This document shows positions 45,464 to 53,880 of a DNA stretch of 64,000 nucleotides, piece by piece. Below the pieces are notes generated by a model. It did no database searches, was not told where the DNA came from, and saw nothing but the letters and a program-made list of their open reading frames with translations. Numbering within the stretch: the stretch's first letter is position 1; each line of letters starts with the position of its first letter. Both the position numbers and the translations under genes were made by a program. Source of the DNA: Flavobacterium sp. KMS (lineage in GTDB: Bacteria > Bacteroidota > Bacteroidia > Flavobacteriales > Flavobacteriaceae); the NCBI RefSeq assembly GCF_000813005.1, contig NZ_JSYP01000026.1, forward strand, positions 62,001 through 126,000, given 5' to 3'.

Positions 45464-45534
45464 ACTAAGCTTCCTATGGTATTATTCAAACTATAAATAT
45501 GAAAGGCTTGTCATCACGACAAGTCTTTTTTTTT
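45457..45534 (+). promoter_or_regulatory. Transcription attenuator of the trp operon
   Basis: The terminator is GGCTTGTC (45505-45512) paired with GACAAGTC (45518-45525), loop ATCAC, followed by nine T. The alternative pairing is GTCGTGA (45457-45463), which overlaps the leader stop codon, with TCACGAC (45514-45520), which takes up the terminator loop and the 3' half. A ribosome at the stop codon would cover GTCGTGA and allow termination; stalling at the Trp codons would free it and allow read-through. The layout is seen; the mechanism is inferred from classical trp attenuation. Confidence 0.87.
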
Positions 45535-45585
45535 GTTCATAATTTTCCGGAAAATAATATATTAAATCTTAAAAAAATCAACACA

Positions 45586-46986
45586 TTGAAACCTTTTATA
45601 CTCAACACACACTACAAACAAATCCTTGCAGACACTGTAACGCCTGTGAGCATTTACTTTAAAATTAGAGATAAATTTCCTAATAGTTTATTGCTGGAAA
45701 GTAGCGATTATCACGGAAACGATAATAGTTTCTCTTACATATGCTGCAACCCAATTGCAAGTATTAAAATCGAGAACGAAACTATTTCTAAAGCTTATCC
45801 TGATGGAACTACAGAAAAAATAGCAATTGATGATTCGACTAATATTCCAGAAATTATTCAGGAATTTTCAGGACAATTTAAATCGGAGAAAAACGATTTC
45901 AAATTTATCAACAACGGATTATTTGGCTATATCTCTTACGATGCCGTTCGTTATTTCGAAAAAGTAACTATTGCAAAAAAAGACAATAGCATTTCTATTC
46001 CTGATGTATATTATGCAGTTTATCAAAATATAATTGCAATAAATCATTTTAAAAACGAAGCTTATATCTTTTGCCATAGCGTAGATGGAAGAAATAATAT
46101 TTCTGAAATAGAACAATTATTGCAATCAAGAAATATTGCTTCATACCAATTCTCTAAAGAAGGCGAAGGATTCTCAAATCTAACCGATGAAGAATTTAAG
46201 CATAATGTAGCTTTAGCAAAAAAACATTGTTTCCGTGGCGATGTGTTCCAGTTAGTTTTATCACGTCGATTCACACAAGGATTTAAAGGTGATGAATTTA
46301 ATGTGTACAGAGCATTACGAAGCATCAATCCTTCACCTTATTTATTCTTTTTTGATTATGGTGATTTCAAAATATTTGGTTCTTCGCCAGAAGCACAAAT
46401 TATTGTAAAAAATCGTAAAGCCGAAATTCATCCTATTGCCGGAACTTTCAAAAGAACAGGAAATGATGAACAAGATGCCATTCTTGCCAAACAATTATCT
46501 GAAGATAAAAAAGAAAATAGTGAGCACGTAATGTTAGTCGATTTAGCCAGAAATGATTTAAGCCGAAACGGACACGATGTAAACGTAGAGAAATATCGTG
46601 AAGTACAATTCTTCTCTCATGTAATACACTTAGTATCAAAAGTTACAGGACATTTACATGAAAAAGCAACTACAATGCAAGTCGTAGCCGATACTTTTCC
46701 GGCAGGAACATTAAGCGGAGCACCAAAACACAGAGCCATGCAACTTATAGAAGAATACGAAAAAACCAATCGTACTTTTTATGGTGGTGCTATCGGTGTT
46801 ATGGATTTTGAAGGCAACTTTAACCATGCCATCATGATTCGAACTTTCCTGAGTAAAAACCACCAATTGCATTGCCAGGCTGGAGCTGGAATCGTAGCAA
46901 ACTCAGACGAAGAAAGCGAAATGCAAGAAGTATATAATAAATTAAGAGCATTAAATACCGCTCTTGAAATGGCAGAGAAAATTTAG
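45586..46986 (+). CDS. trpE: Anthranilate synthase component I
   Basis: The 466-residue enzyme makes anthranilate from chorismate with TrpG. Conserved motifs are FGSSPEAQIIV, the EIHPIAGTFKRTG loop, MLVDLARNDLSRNG, FPAGTLSGAPKHRAM and FYGGAIGVMDFEGNF. I place the start at TTG 45586 (then KPFILNTHYKQ), because this gives the usual family N-terminus. The in-frame ATG at 45499 lies inside the attenuator hairpin, so a product from it would carry 29 odd residues. The trp leader is 120 bp upstream. Confidence 0.93.
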   Translation: MKPFILNTHYKQILADTVTPVSIYFKIRDKFPNSLLLESSDYHGNDNSFSYICCNPIASIKIENETISKAYPDGTTEKIAIDDSTNIPEIIQEFSGQFKSEKNDFKFINNGLFGYISYDAVRYFEKVTIAKKDNSISIPDVYYAVYQNIIAINHFKNEAYIFCHSVDGRNNISEIEQLLQSRNIASYQFSKEGEGFSNLTDEEFKHNVALAKKHCFRGDVFQLVLSRRFTQGFKGDEFNVYRALRSINPSPYLFFFDYGDFKIFGSSPEAQIIVKNRKAEIHPIAGTFKRTGNDEQDAILAKQLSEDKKENSEHVMLVDLARNDLSRNGHDVNVEKYREVQFFSHVIHLVSKVTGHLHEKATTMQVVADTFPAGTLSGAPKHRAMQLIEEYEKTNRTFYGGAIGVMDFEGNFNHAIMIRTFLSKNHQLHCQAGAGIVANSDEESEMQEVYNKLRALNTALEMAEKI

Positions 46987-47086
46987 TACTCGGTCGCAGT
47001 TTTTTAGTCTTAAGTTCCGAACGAAAAGCTTAAAAATTACAACTTAACAAACCAAACATTAAATAAAAATTAAACAACTAAAAACT

Positions 47087-47545
47087 ATGAAAAACACTAT
47101 TGGATTATTATTGGTTATGGTATTTTTAACTTCTTGCAACGAGAAAAACAAGCAAGAGACTACAAGTATTAAAAAAGACATTGAAGGAACCTGGCGACTT
47201 ATATCGGCAGAGACAACCGAAAAAGATTCAACTTTTTCAACATTCAATCCAAAAACCAAAATGATTAAAATTATAAATGACTCCCACTTTGCATTCTTTA
47301 ACCATGACTTAAATAACGGGAAAAAAGCAGATGCACTATTCTTCGGAGGTGGAGGAAAATATACTTTAAAAGATAGTACATACACAGAGAATTTAGAATA
47401 TTTCAATAATAGAGACTGGGAGAACAACAAATTTGAATTTACAGTAAAATTTAAAAACGATACCTTAATTCAAAAAGGAGTTGAAAAAATTAAAAAACTT
47501 GGAATAGATAGAATAATCATCGAAAAATACGTTCGAGAAAAATAA
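47087..47545 (+). CDS. Lipocalin-like lipoprotein inserted between trpE and trpG
   Basis: The 152-residue product has a lipobox signal (LLLVMVFLTSCNE). The mature part has IEGTWRLISAETTEKD, then HFAFFNHD and GGGGKYTLKDSTYTENLEYF, the pattern of lipocalin-like small beta-barrels of Bacteroidota. It has no link to tryptophan synthesis. It lies 100 bp after trpE and 98 bp before trpG on the same strand, so it is carried in the trp transcript or has its own promoter. Confidence 0.8.
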   Translation: MKNTIGLLLVMVFLTSCNEKNKQETTSIKKDIEGTWRLISAETTEKDSTFSTFNPKTKMIKIINDSHFAFFNHDLNNGKKADALFFGGGGKYTLKDSTYTENLEYFNNRDWENNKFEFTVKFKNDTLIQKGVEKIKKLGIDRIIIEKYVREK

Positions 47546-47643
47546 AATAAAAAATTAGTTGCCAGTTTCAGTATTCAGTCACAGTTTAAAACTTAGCACC
47601 TCAGTCCCGAAACTTCGGGATAGCAACTTAGAACCTCAAAAAA

Positions 47644-48210
47644 ATGAAAAAAATACTAGTAATAGATAACTACGATAGCTTCACTTATAATCTTGTACAT
47701 TATCTGGAAGATTTAAATTGCGAAGTAACAGTGTACAGAAATGATGAATTTGATATTGATGAAATAGCAAGTTTCGACAAAATATTACTTTCACCAGGAC
47801 CAGGAATTCCAGACGAAGCAGGTTTACTAAAAGCTGTTATTCAAAAATATGCATCAACCAAAAGCATACTAGGCGTTTGTTTAGGACAACAAGCCATAGG
47901 AGAAGTTTTTGGAGGAACATTATCAAACCTTGACAAAGTATATCATGGCGTAGCTACCAATGTGAAAACGGTTGTAGATGATGAACTTTTATTTGAAGGT
48001 TTAGGAAAAGAATTTGAGGTAGGACGTTATCACTCATGGGTTGTCGATGCAACTTTACCCGATGTTCTCGAAGCTACATCTTACGACGAAAACGGACAAG
48101 TAATGTCATTAAGACACAGAACCTATGATGTACGTGGAGTACAATTTCATCCCGAAAGTGTATTGACACCAAACGGGAAAAAAATGTTAGAGAACTGGGT
48201 TAAGAGTTAG
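47644..48210 (+). CDS. trpG: Anthranilate synthase component II (glutamine amidotransferase)
   Basis: The 188-residue class I glutamine amidotransferase has LVIDNYDSFTYNLVHYLEDL at the start, LLSPGPGIPDEAG, the nucleophile motif GVCLGQQAIGE and the His-Glu pair of VQFHPESVLTPNGK. It supplies ammonia to TrpE. An ACTTAG/CCTCA-type repeat with the palindrome TCCCGAAACTTCGGGA (47606-47621) fills the spacer before its ATG. Confidence 0.95.
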   Translation: MKKILVIDNYDSFTYNLVHYLEDLNCEVTVYRNDEFDIDEIASFDKILLSPGPGIPDEAGLLKAVIQKYASTKSILGVCLGQQAIGEVFGGTLSNLDKVYHGVATNVKTVVDDELLFEGLGKEFEVGRYHSWVVDATLPDVLEATSYDENGQVMSLRHRTYDVRGVQFHPESVLTPNGKKMLENWVKS

Positions 48211-48312
48211 TCTTTAGTTTACAGTAATCTGTCGCAGTATTCAGTCGCAGTTTACCATTTAAAGAAAAAACTTAGTAACTCAGAACCTTAGAACCTTAGC
48301 AACTTAAAAAAA

Positions 48313-48720
48313 ATGAATATCAGAATTTTAGAAACCAAAGAAATTAATATCGAAGATATAATAACATTGTATAAAGCCAATGAATGGAGTTCGGCAGAAA
48401 AACCTGATTTATTATATAAAGCACTTTTAAATTCTGAAACTTTAATTACTGCTTGGGATGACAAAAAACTTGTTGGACTTGGAAATGCAATTTCCGACGG
48501 TTATCTAACTGTTTATTATCCACATTTATTAGTACTCCCAGAATATCAAGGAAAAGGAATAGGCAAAATGATTTGTGATAAAATGCAGGAAAAATATCGT
48601 GACTTCCATATGCAAATGTTAACCGCTGATGGAAAATCAATAGAGTTCTATACCAAAAATGGATTTGAACGTGCAGGACAAACAGAACCAATGTGGATTT
48701 ATCAAGGAAACGAACATTAA
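48313..48720 (+). CDS. GNAT-family N-acetyltransferase inserted between trpG and trpD
   Basis: The 135-residue protein has the GNAT acetyl-CoA loop VLPEYQGKGIGKMICDKM and FYTKNGFERAGQTEPMWIY at the end. Its substrate is unknown. It is not a trp enzyme. The 102-bp spacer before it is made of CAGTATTCAGTCGCAG and CAGAACCTTAGAACCTTAGC repeats, which end in an A-run directly before the ATG. Confidence 0.88.
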   Translation: MNIRILETKEINIEDIITLYKANEWSSAEKPDLLYKALLNSETLITAWDDKKLVGLGNAISDGYLTVYYPHLLVLPEYQGKGIGKMICDKMQEKYRDFHMQMLTADGKSIEFYTKNGFERAGQTEPMWIYQGNEH

Positions 48721-48777
48721 ATCAGTATTCAGTAAGCAGTACGCAGTCACAGTAAAAAACTTAGAGCCTAAAAAAAA

Positions 48778-49779
48778 ATGAAAAATATATTAAACAAATT
48801 AACCAATCACGAAGTCCTTACTAAAGATGAGGCTAAAAACGTATTGATTAATATATCAAATGGTGATTATAACCCAAGTCAGATATCGGCATTCTTGACC
48901 ATATTTATGATGCGAAGTATTAACATCGAAGAATTAGCAGGCTTTCGCGAAGCCTTATTAGACTTATGCATTCGCGTAGATTTATCGGCTTACAATACCA
49001 TCGATTTAGTTGGAACTGGTGGAGACGGAAAAGATACTTTCAACATTTCAACTCTGGCTTCATTTGTTACGGCTGGTGCAGGAATAAAAGTAGCCAAACA
49101 TGGTAATTACGGAGTTTCTTCTATTTCGGGTTCTAGTAATGTCATGGAAAAAATGGGAATCAAATTCTCCAATGATCCTGATTACATTGAAAAATGCATC
49201 GACAAAGCTGGAATTGCCATACTTCACGCCCCATTATTTCACCCCGCAATGAAAAATGTAGGTTCAATAAGAAAAGAATTGGCAGTAAAAACATTCTTTA
49301 ATATGCTGGGACCAATGGTAAATCCATCGTTTCCAAAAAATCAATTATTAGGTGTATTTAACCTTGAATTGGCTAGAATGTATGCGTATTTATATCAAAA
49401 TACCGATGTAAATTTCACAATATTACATTCGCTAGATGGTTATGATGAGGTTTCATTAACTGGTCCAACAAAGATTATTACAAACACGATGGAAGGTATG
49501 TTAAATCCGAGTGATTTTGGCGTTCGTCTTTTAGCACAAAGCGAAATACACGGAGGAAATTCTATCGAAGAATCAGCCGAAATCTTTGCATCAATCATTT
49601 CAGGAAAAGGAACCGAAGCTCAAAATAATGTGGTTTGCGCTAATGCAGCATTGGCAATTGCAACGGTTACAAAATGTACACCGCTAGACGGTTTTGGATT
49701 AGCAAAAGAAAGTTTACTTTCTAGAAACGCACACAAAGCGTTAAAGAAATTGCAAGAATTAAGTAAATTGAAAAATTGA
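48778..49779 (+). CDS. trpD: Anthranilate phosphoribosyltransferase
   Basis: The 333-residue enzyme joins anthranilate and phosphoribosyl pyrophosphate. The PRPP motif is LVGTGGDGKDTFNIST; KHGNYGVSSISGSSNVMEKM and HPAMKNVGSIRKELAVKT also match the family. The last codons, including the TGA stop at 49777-49779, lie in the left arm of a 30-bp inverted repeat that surrounds the next gene, so that repeat may have replaced the original 3' end. Confidence 0.95.
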   Translation: MKNILNKLTNHEVLTKDEAKNVLINISNGDYNPSQISAFLTIFMMRSINIEELAGFREALLDLCIRVDLSAYNTIDLVGTGGDGKDTFNISTLASFVTAGAGIKVAKHGNYGVSSISGSSNVMEKMGIKFSNDPDYIEKCIDKAGIAILHAPLFHPAMKNVGSIRKELAVKTFFNMLGPMVNPSFPKNQLLGVFNLELARMYAYLYQNTDVNFTILHSLDGYDEVSLTGPTKIITNTMEGMLNPSDFGVRLLAQSEIHGGNSIEESAEIFASIISGKGTEAQNNVVCANAALAIATVTKCTPLDGFGLAKESLLSRNAHKALKKLQELSKLKN

Positions 49780-50314
49780 AAGATTTAATGATTTAAAAAT
49801 TAAAAAATTGCTAGACGAAATAAAACCATTTAAAATTTTGAAAACATTAAAATATCAACCCTACATATTTTTAAATCTTTCATTATTAAATAAAAAAATT
49901 ATGACAAAATCTTTCGAAGAATTTGAAGTTTATAAAAAAGGTATTCAATTAGCAAAATTAATTTTTCAATTATTAAATCACAAACCGTTTGAAAAGGAAT
50001 TTGGTTTTAAAGATCAGATAAAACGAGCCGTAATTTCTATTACAAACAACATTGCAGAAGGCTCTGAATATAACAATAACAAACAATTGATAAGGTATTT
50101 AAAAATTTCAAAAGGAAGTTGTGCAGAAGTAAGAAGTATGTTGATATTATCTCGTGAACTTGGTTTTTGTAACCAAACAGAAATTCAAGAAAGTTATCAA
50201 ATAAGCATTGAGATTTCACAAAATTTATCAAATTTTATAAAATATCTAAGTACAAAAATTAAAGATTAATTTATAAACACACTGAATTTTTAAATCATTA
50301 AATCTTTCAATTTT
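49772..50314. mobile_element. Candidate cassette: four-helix bundle gene bracketed by a perfect 30-bp inverted repeat
   Basis: Bases 49772-49801 (AAAATTGAAAGATTTAATGA then TTTAAAAATT) and 50285-50314 are exact reverse complements. Between them lies only the four-helix bundle gene. A further direct-type copy, TTTTTAAATCTTTCATTATT at 49868-49887, precedes the gene's ATG, mirroring the leader in front of trpC. Together this looks like an inserted unit that copied its flanks. No transposase is present, so its mobility would need help from outside. Confidence 0.55.
49901..50269 (+). CDS. Four-helix bundle protein (S23/bAvd-like) between trpD and trpC
   Basis: The 122-residue protein has the family core FGFKDQIKRAVISITNNIAEG, given here in pieces as FGFKDQIKRA and ITNNIAEGSEY, then IRYLKISKGSCAEVRSMLIL. 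Relatives are the proteins encoded in 23S rRNA intervening sequences and the Avd accessory of diversity-generating retroelements; both bind nucleic acid. The ATG at 49901 begins the conserved MTKSFEEFEVY; an earlier in-frame start adds nothing conserved. A second member is at 62313. Confidence 0.88.
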   Translation: MTKSFEEFEVYKKGIQLAKLIFQLLNHKPFEKEFGFKDQIKRAVISITNNIAEGSEYNNNKQLIRYLKISKGSCAEVRSMLILSRELGFCNQTEIQESYQISIEISQNLSNFIKYLSTKIKD

Positions 50315-50334
50315 AAATAAAAAAAATAACAATC

Positions 50335-51114
50335 ATGAATATTTTAGACAAAATAATTTTCGATAAAAAAAGAGAAGTTGTTCTTAAAAAATCAATAATT
50401 CCAGTTTCGCAATTGGAAAGTTCTGTGTTTTTTGAAAGAAAAACTATTTCTTTAAGTCAAAAACTAAAAGTAAGCTCAACAGGAATCATTGCCGAACACA
50501 AACGTCGTTCTCCATCTAAATCTGTCATAAACCAAAGTTTTACGGTAGAAGAAGTGGTAAAAGGATACGAAAATGCAGGCGCTTGTGGAATTTCAGTTTT
50601 AACCGATGGGAAATATTTTGGAGGTTCACTCGATGATTTACTTTTGGCAAGAGCATCGGTAAATATTCCGTTATTGCGAAAAGAATTTATTATTGATGAA
50701 TACCAAATATTAGAAGCCAAAGCTTATGGAGCCGATTTAATTTTGCTTATCGCTGCGGTTTTAACAAGAGAAGAAATCAAGTCATTATCTGAATTTGCAA
50801 AAAGCTTAGGATTAGAAGTTTTACTAGAAGTTCATAATCAGGAAGAATTAGAAAAATCGATTATGCCAACGCTGGATATGATCGGAGTTAATAACAGAAA
50901 CCTAAAAACGTTTGAAGTTAGTCTGGATTTCAGCAAACAATTAGCAGCACAAATTCCTGATGATTTTATAAAAGTTTCCGAAAGCGGAATCTCCTCTGTC
51001 GAAGCCATTAACGAATTAAAACCTTATGGTTACAAAGGTTTCTTAATTGGTGAAAACTTTATGAAAACCGATAACGCAGGACAAGCAGCTATTGACTTTA
51101 TTAGTCAGCTATAA
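50335..51114 (+). CDS. trpC: Indole-3-glycerol phosphate synthase
   Basis: The 259-residue TIM-barrel enzyme closes the indole ring. The motif IAEHKRRSPSKSVI holds the catalytic Lys, followed by ISVLTDGKYFGGSLDDL, PLLRKEFIIDEYQI, DLILLIAAVLT, IGVNNRNLKTFEV and VSESGISSVEAI. It is a single-function TrpC, not fused to TrpF. Confidence 0.96.
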   Translation: MNILDKIIFDKKREVVLKKSIIPVSQLESSVFFERKTISLSQKLKVSSTGIIAEHKRRSPSKSVINQSFTVEEVVKGYENAGACGISVLTDGKYFGGSLDDLLLARASVNIPLLRKEFIIDEYQILEAKAYGADLILLIAAVLTREEIKSLSEFAKSLGLEVLLEVHNQEELEKSIMPTLDMIGVNNRNLKTFEVSLDFSKQLAAQIPDDFIKVSESGISSVEAINELKPYGYKGFLIGENFMKTDNAGQAAIDFISQL

Positions 51115-51119
51115 GCTTT

Positions 51120-51192
51120 ATGCTGTAAGCAATAAGCCTTCTTAACATTACTAATTTAGCTTAAAGCCTAAAGCTTAAAGCCAAAAGCATCA
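51120..51192. repeat. TAAAGCCTAAAGC-type repeat before trpF
   Basis: The spacer between trpC and trpF reads TGCTGTAAGCAATAAGCC, then TTAGCTTAAAGCCTAAAGC and TTAAAGCCAAAAGC, a run of short near-repeats ending 6 bp before the ATG. It is a different word set from the ACCTTAG spacers but has the same position. Confidence 0.65.
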
Positions 51193-51197
51193 AAAAA

Positions 51198-51821
51198 ATG
51201 AAATTAAAAATCTGTGGTATGAAATATCCCGACAATATAACCGAAGTAGGCTCGCTCCTACCCGATTATATGGGATTTATATTCTGGGAGAAATCGGCTC
51301 GATATTTTGACGGAATCATTCCCGATTTACCAAAATCGATTAAGAAAGTTGGTGTTTTTGTGAATCAAAGTCAGAAAGATATTCTAGATAAAATTTCGAA
51401 ATACGATTTGCAGGCCATTCAATTACACGGTCACGAATCAGTTGAATTTTGTCAGGAATTAAAAAATAACATTGATCCTAAAATCGAACTTATCAAAGTG
51501 TTTTCTGCCGATGAAAATTTTGATTTTGAAGTATTAAAACCATACGAATCAGTTTGTGACTATTTCCTTTTTGATACCAAAGGAAAGTTACCCGGCGGAA
51601 ACGGAACTGCATTCAATTGGAGCATATTAAACAAATACAATTCGAAAAAACCATTCTTCCTTAGTGGCGGAATCGGAATAGAAGAAGTAGCAACAATAAA
51701 AGAGATTTCGAAAACCAATTTACCTATTTATGCCATCGATGTAAACAGTAAATTCGAAATCGAACCAGGGTTAAAAGATAAAAACATATTATATAGTTTC
51801 AAACAAAACTTACAACTTTAA
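51198..51821 (+). CDS. trpF: Phosphoribosylanthranilate isomerase
   Basis: The 207-residue TIM-barrel enzyme begins with the signature LKICGMKYPDNITEV (catalytic Cys). It has IQLHGHESVEFCQEL, FLFDTKGKLPGGNGTAFNWS and the final phosphate loop FLSGGIGIEEV. It carries out the Amadori step between TrpD and TrpC. Confidence 0.95.
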   Translation: MKLKICGMKYPDNITEVGSLLPDYMGFIFWEKSARYFDGIIPDLPKSIKKVGVFVNQSQKDILDKISKYDLQAIQLHGHESVEFCQELKNNIDPKIELIKVFSADENFDFEVLKPYESVCDYFLFDTKGKLPGGNGTAFNWSILNKYNSKKPFFLSGGIGIEEVATIKEISKTNLPIYAIDVNSKFEIEPGLKDKNILYSFKQNLQL

Positions 51822-51876
51822 ACAGTAAAGACGCACCAAATGCATCTCTACACATAACATTATAAAAAAATAAACT

Positions 51877-53058
51877 ATGTCATACAACGTTAACGAAAAA
51901 GGCTATTATGGAGAGTTTGGAGGAGCCTACATTCCAGAAATGTTATATCCAAACGTAGAAGAACTACGCCAAAACTACCTAAAAATTACTGCCGACCCAA
52001 GCTTTCAAGCCGAGTTCGATGCACTATTAAAAGATTATGTAGGTCGCCCTACTCCATTATATTTTGCCGAAAGACTTTCGAAAAAATACAATACCAAAAT
52101 CTACTTAAAAAGAGAAGATTTATGTCATACAGGAGCACATAAAGTAAACAATACTATTGGACAAATTTTGCTTGCAAAACGTCTTGGTAAAAACCGAATT
52201 ATTGCCGAAACCGGTGCAGGTCAACATGGAGTTGCAACGGCTACAGTTTGTGCATTAATGGGATTGCAATGTATTGTATATATGGGCGAAATCGACATTA
52301 AGCGTCAAGCGCCAAATGTGGCTCGTATGAAAATGTTAGGCGCAGAAGTTCGTCCGGCACTTTCAGGTTCTAAAACCTTAAAAGATGCTACAAACGAAGC
52401 CATTCGCGATTGGATCAATAATCCTGTAGATACCTATTATATCATCGGTTCTGTGGTTGGTCCACATCCTTATCCCGATATGGTAGCACGTTTTCAAAGT
52501 GTGATTTCTGCCGAGATAAAAACGCAATTATTAGAAAAAGAAGGTCGCGAAAACCCAGATCACGTTATTGCTTGTGTTGGTGGAGGAAGTAATGCTGCCG
52601 GAGCTTTTTACCATTTCTTAGACGAAAAAAACGTAAATATTATTGCTGTCGAAGCAGCAGGTCTAGGAGTTGATTCAGGCGAAAGTGCTGCAACATCGGC
52701 ATTAGGAAAAATCGGAATCATTCACGGAAGTAAAACATTATTAATGCAAACTCCCGACGGACAAATTACCGAGCCATATTCTATCTCGGCAGGTTTAGAT
52801 TACCCAGGAGTTGGTCCAATGCATGCTCATTTATTTGCATCTGGCAGAGCCGAATTTATTTCGATTACCGATGACGAAGCAATGCAATTTGGCTTGCAAT
52901 TATCCAAAACCGAAGGAATTATTCCAGCAATCGAAAGCGCGCATGCCTTTGCCGTTCTGGAAAAAAAGAAATTTGGACCAGACGAAATCGTAGTTATTAA
53001 TTTATCAGGTCGTGGCGATAAAGATTTAAATACGTATATCGATTATTTCAAGTTATAG
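51877..53058 (+). CDS. trpB: Tryptophan synthase beta subunit
   Basis: The 393-residue PLP enzyme condenses indole and serine. It begins with [15 protein letters not shown]; the PLP lysine is in [13 protein letters not shown]. The glycine-rich loop is [12 protein letters not shown] and the C-terminal part has [16 protein letters not shown]. The length and motifs match TrpB1-type enzymes. Confidence 0.97.
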   Translation: MSYNVNEKGYYGEFGGAYIPEMLYPNVEELRQNYLKITADPSFQAEFDALLKDYVGRPTPLYFAERLSKKYNTKIYLKREDLCHTGAHKVNNTIGQILLAKRLGKNRIIAETGAGQHGVATATVCALMGLQCIVYMGEIDIKRQAPNVARMKMLGAEVRPALSGSKTLKDATNEAIRDWINNPVDTYYIIGSVVGPHPYPDMVARFQSVISAEIKTQLLEKEGRENPDHVIACVGGGSNAAGAFYHFLDEKNVNIIAVEAAGLGVDSGESAATSALGKIGIIHGSKTLLMQTPDGQITEPYSISAGLDYPGVGPMHAHLFASGRAEFISITDDEAMQFGLQLSKTEGIIPAIESAHAFAVLEKKKFGPDEIVVINLSGRGDKDLNTYIDYFKL

Positions 53059-53059
53059 T

Positions 53060-53173
53060 TGGGCGTTACCGTCAGAAAAAGACGGTCGGATTTCCCGATA
53101 GCTATAGGGACGCTATATCTTTTTAAGGCTAAAAAAAAAAACTAAAAAAGGATGTCGCTTTTATCCCTAACGC
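53060..53173. repeat. Second copy of the GGGCGTT...TCCCTAACGC repeat
   Basis: The element starts at GGGCGTTACCGTC, contains a local hairpin (CCGTCAGAAAAAGACGG) and CGCTATATCTTTTT, and ends with AAGGATGTCGCTTTTATCCC then TAACGC. Its partner is at 34414-34495. It lies directly after the trpB stop codon, in front of the inserted LysE gene. Confidence 0.8.
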
Positions 53174-53226
53174 AAATCGAGCATCAGTAGAATTAGTTCC
53201 AAAAAAAACAATTAAAAATTAAGAAT

Positions 53227-53862
53227 ATGAACGGTATAATTCATTATGAAACTTTTATTTTAACGGGATTACTTTTAAATATAACTCCTGGTAATGATAC
53301 TATTTTCATATTAAGCAGAAGTATGGCACAAGGAAAAAAAGCTGGATTTATGTCTGTACTAGGAATTGCTACAGGCTCCTTAATACATACAATCCTTGCT
53401 GCATTTGGACTTTCTATTATTATTGCCAAATCTATACTCGTTTTTAGTATTATTAAATATGCCGGTGCCGCTTACTTATTATATATTGGCTACCAAATGC
53501 TCACGGACAAAACTCGACTTAATACTGATGTTTCTTTTTCAGAGAAATCAATTAATCTAAAAAAAATATACAGAGACGGAGTAATAACAAATGTATTGAA
53601 TCCAAAAGTAGCATTGTTTTTCATTTCGTTTCTACCACAATTTATAGATTCTGGTTTAAAAAATACTATTGTCCCTTTTATAACACTTGGAATAACATTT
53701 ACAATTACAGGAACAATATGGTGCTTATTTTTAGCGAACTTTTCTTCTATAATTTTTGCAAAACTAAAGTATAACAAGAAACTTTCAAATTATATAAACA
53801 AAAGTTGTGGAGCTGTTTTAATAGGTTTAGGAATAAAAGTAGCACTAACAAATAAGAACTAA
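53227..53862 (+). CDS. LysE/RhtB-family amino-acid exporter
   Basis: The 211-residue membrane protein has six helices and the family start LLLNITPGNDTIFILSRSMA (the TPGPD-like motif), then GIATGSLIHTILAAFGL and VTNVLNPKVALFFISFLPQF, given in pieces. It exports amino acids or related molecules. Its place between trpB and trpA leaves open a role in tryptophan or indole export, but LysE proteins sit in many contexts. Confidence 0.9.
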   Translation: MNGIIHYETFILTGLLLNITPGNDTIFILSRSMAQGKKAGFMSVLGIATGSLIHTILAAFGLSIIIAKSILVFSIIKYAGAAYLLYIGYQMLTDKTRLNTDVSFSEKSINLKKIYRDGVITNVLNPKVALFFISFLPQFIDSGLKNTIVPFITLGITFTITGTIWCLFLANFSSIIFAKLKYNKKLSNYINKSCGAVLIGLGIKVALTNKN

Positions 53863-53880
53863 ATAACACAAATTATTAAA

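Noticed and set aside
47558-48312. CRISPR array in the repeat-rich trp spacers
   Set aside because: The words vary in length and order, there are no regular spacers, and no cas genes are present.
49772-50314. Diversity-generating retroelement around the Avd-like gene
   Set aside because: No reverse transcriptase, template repeat or variable repeat was found nearby.
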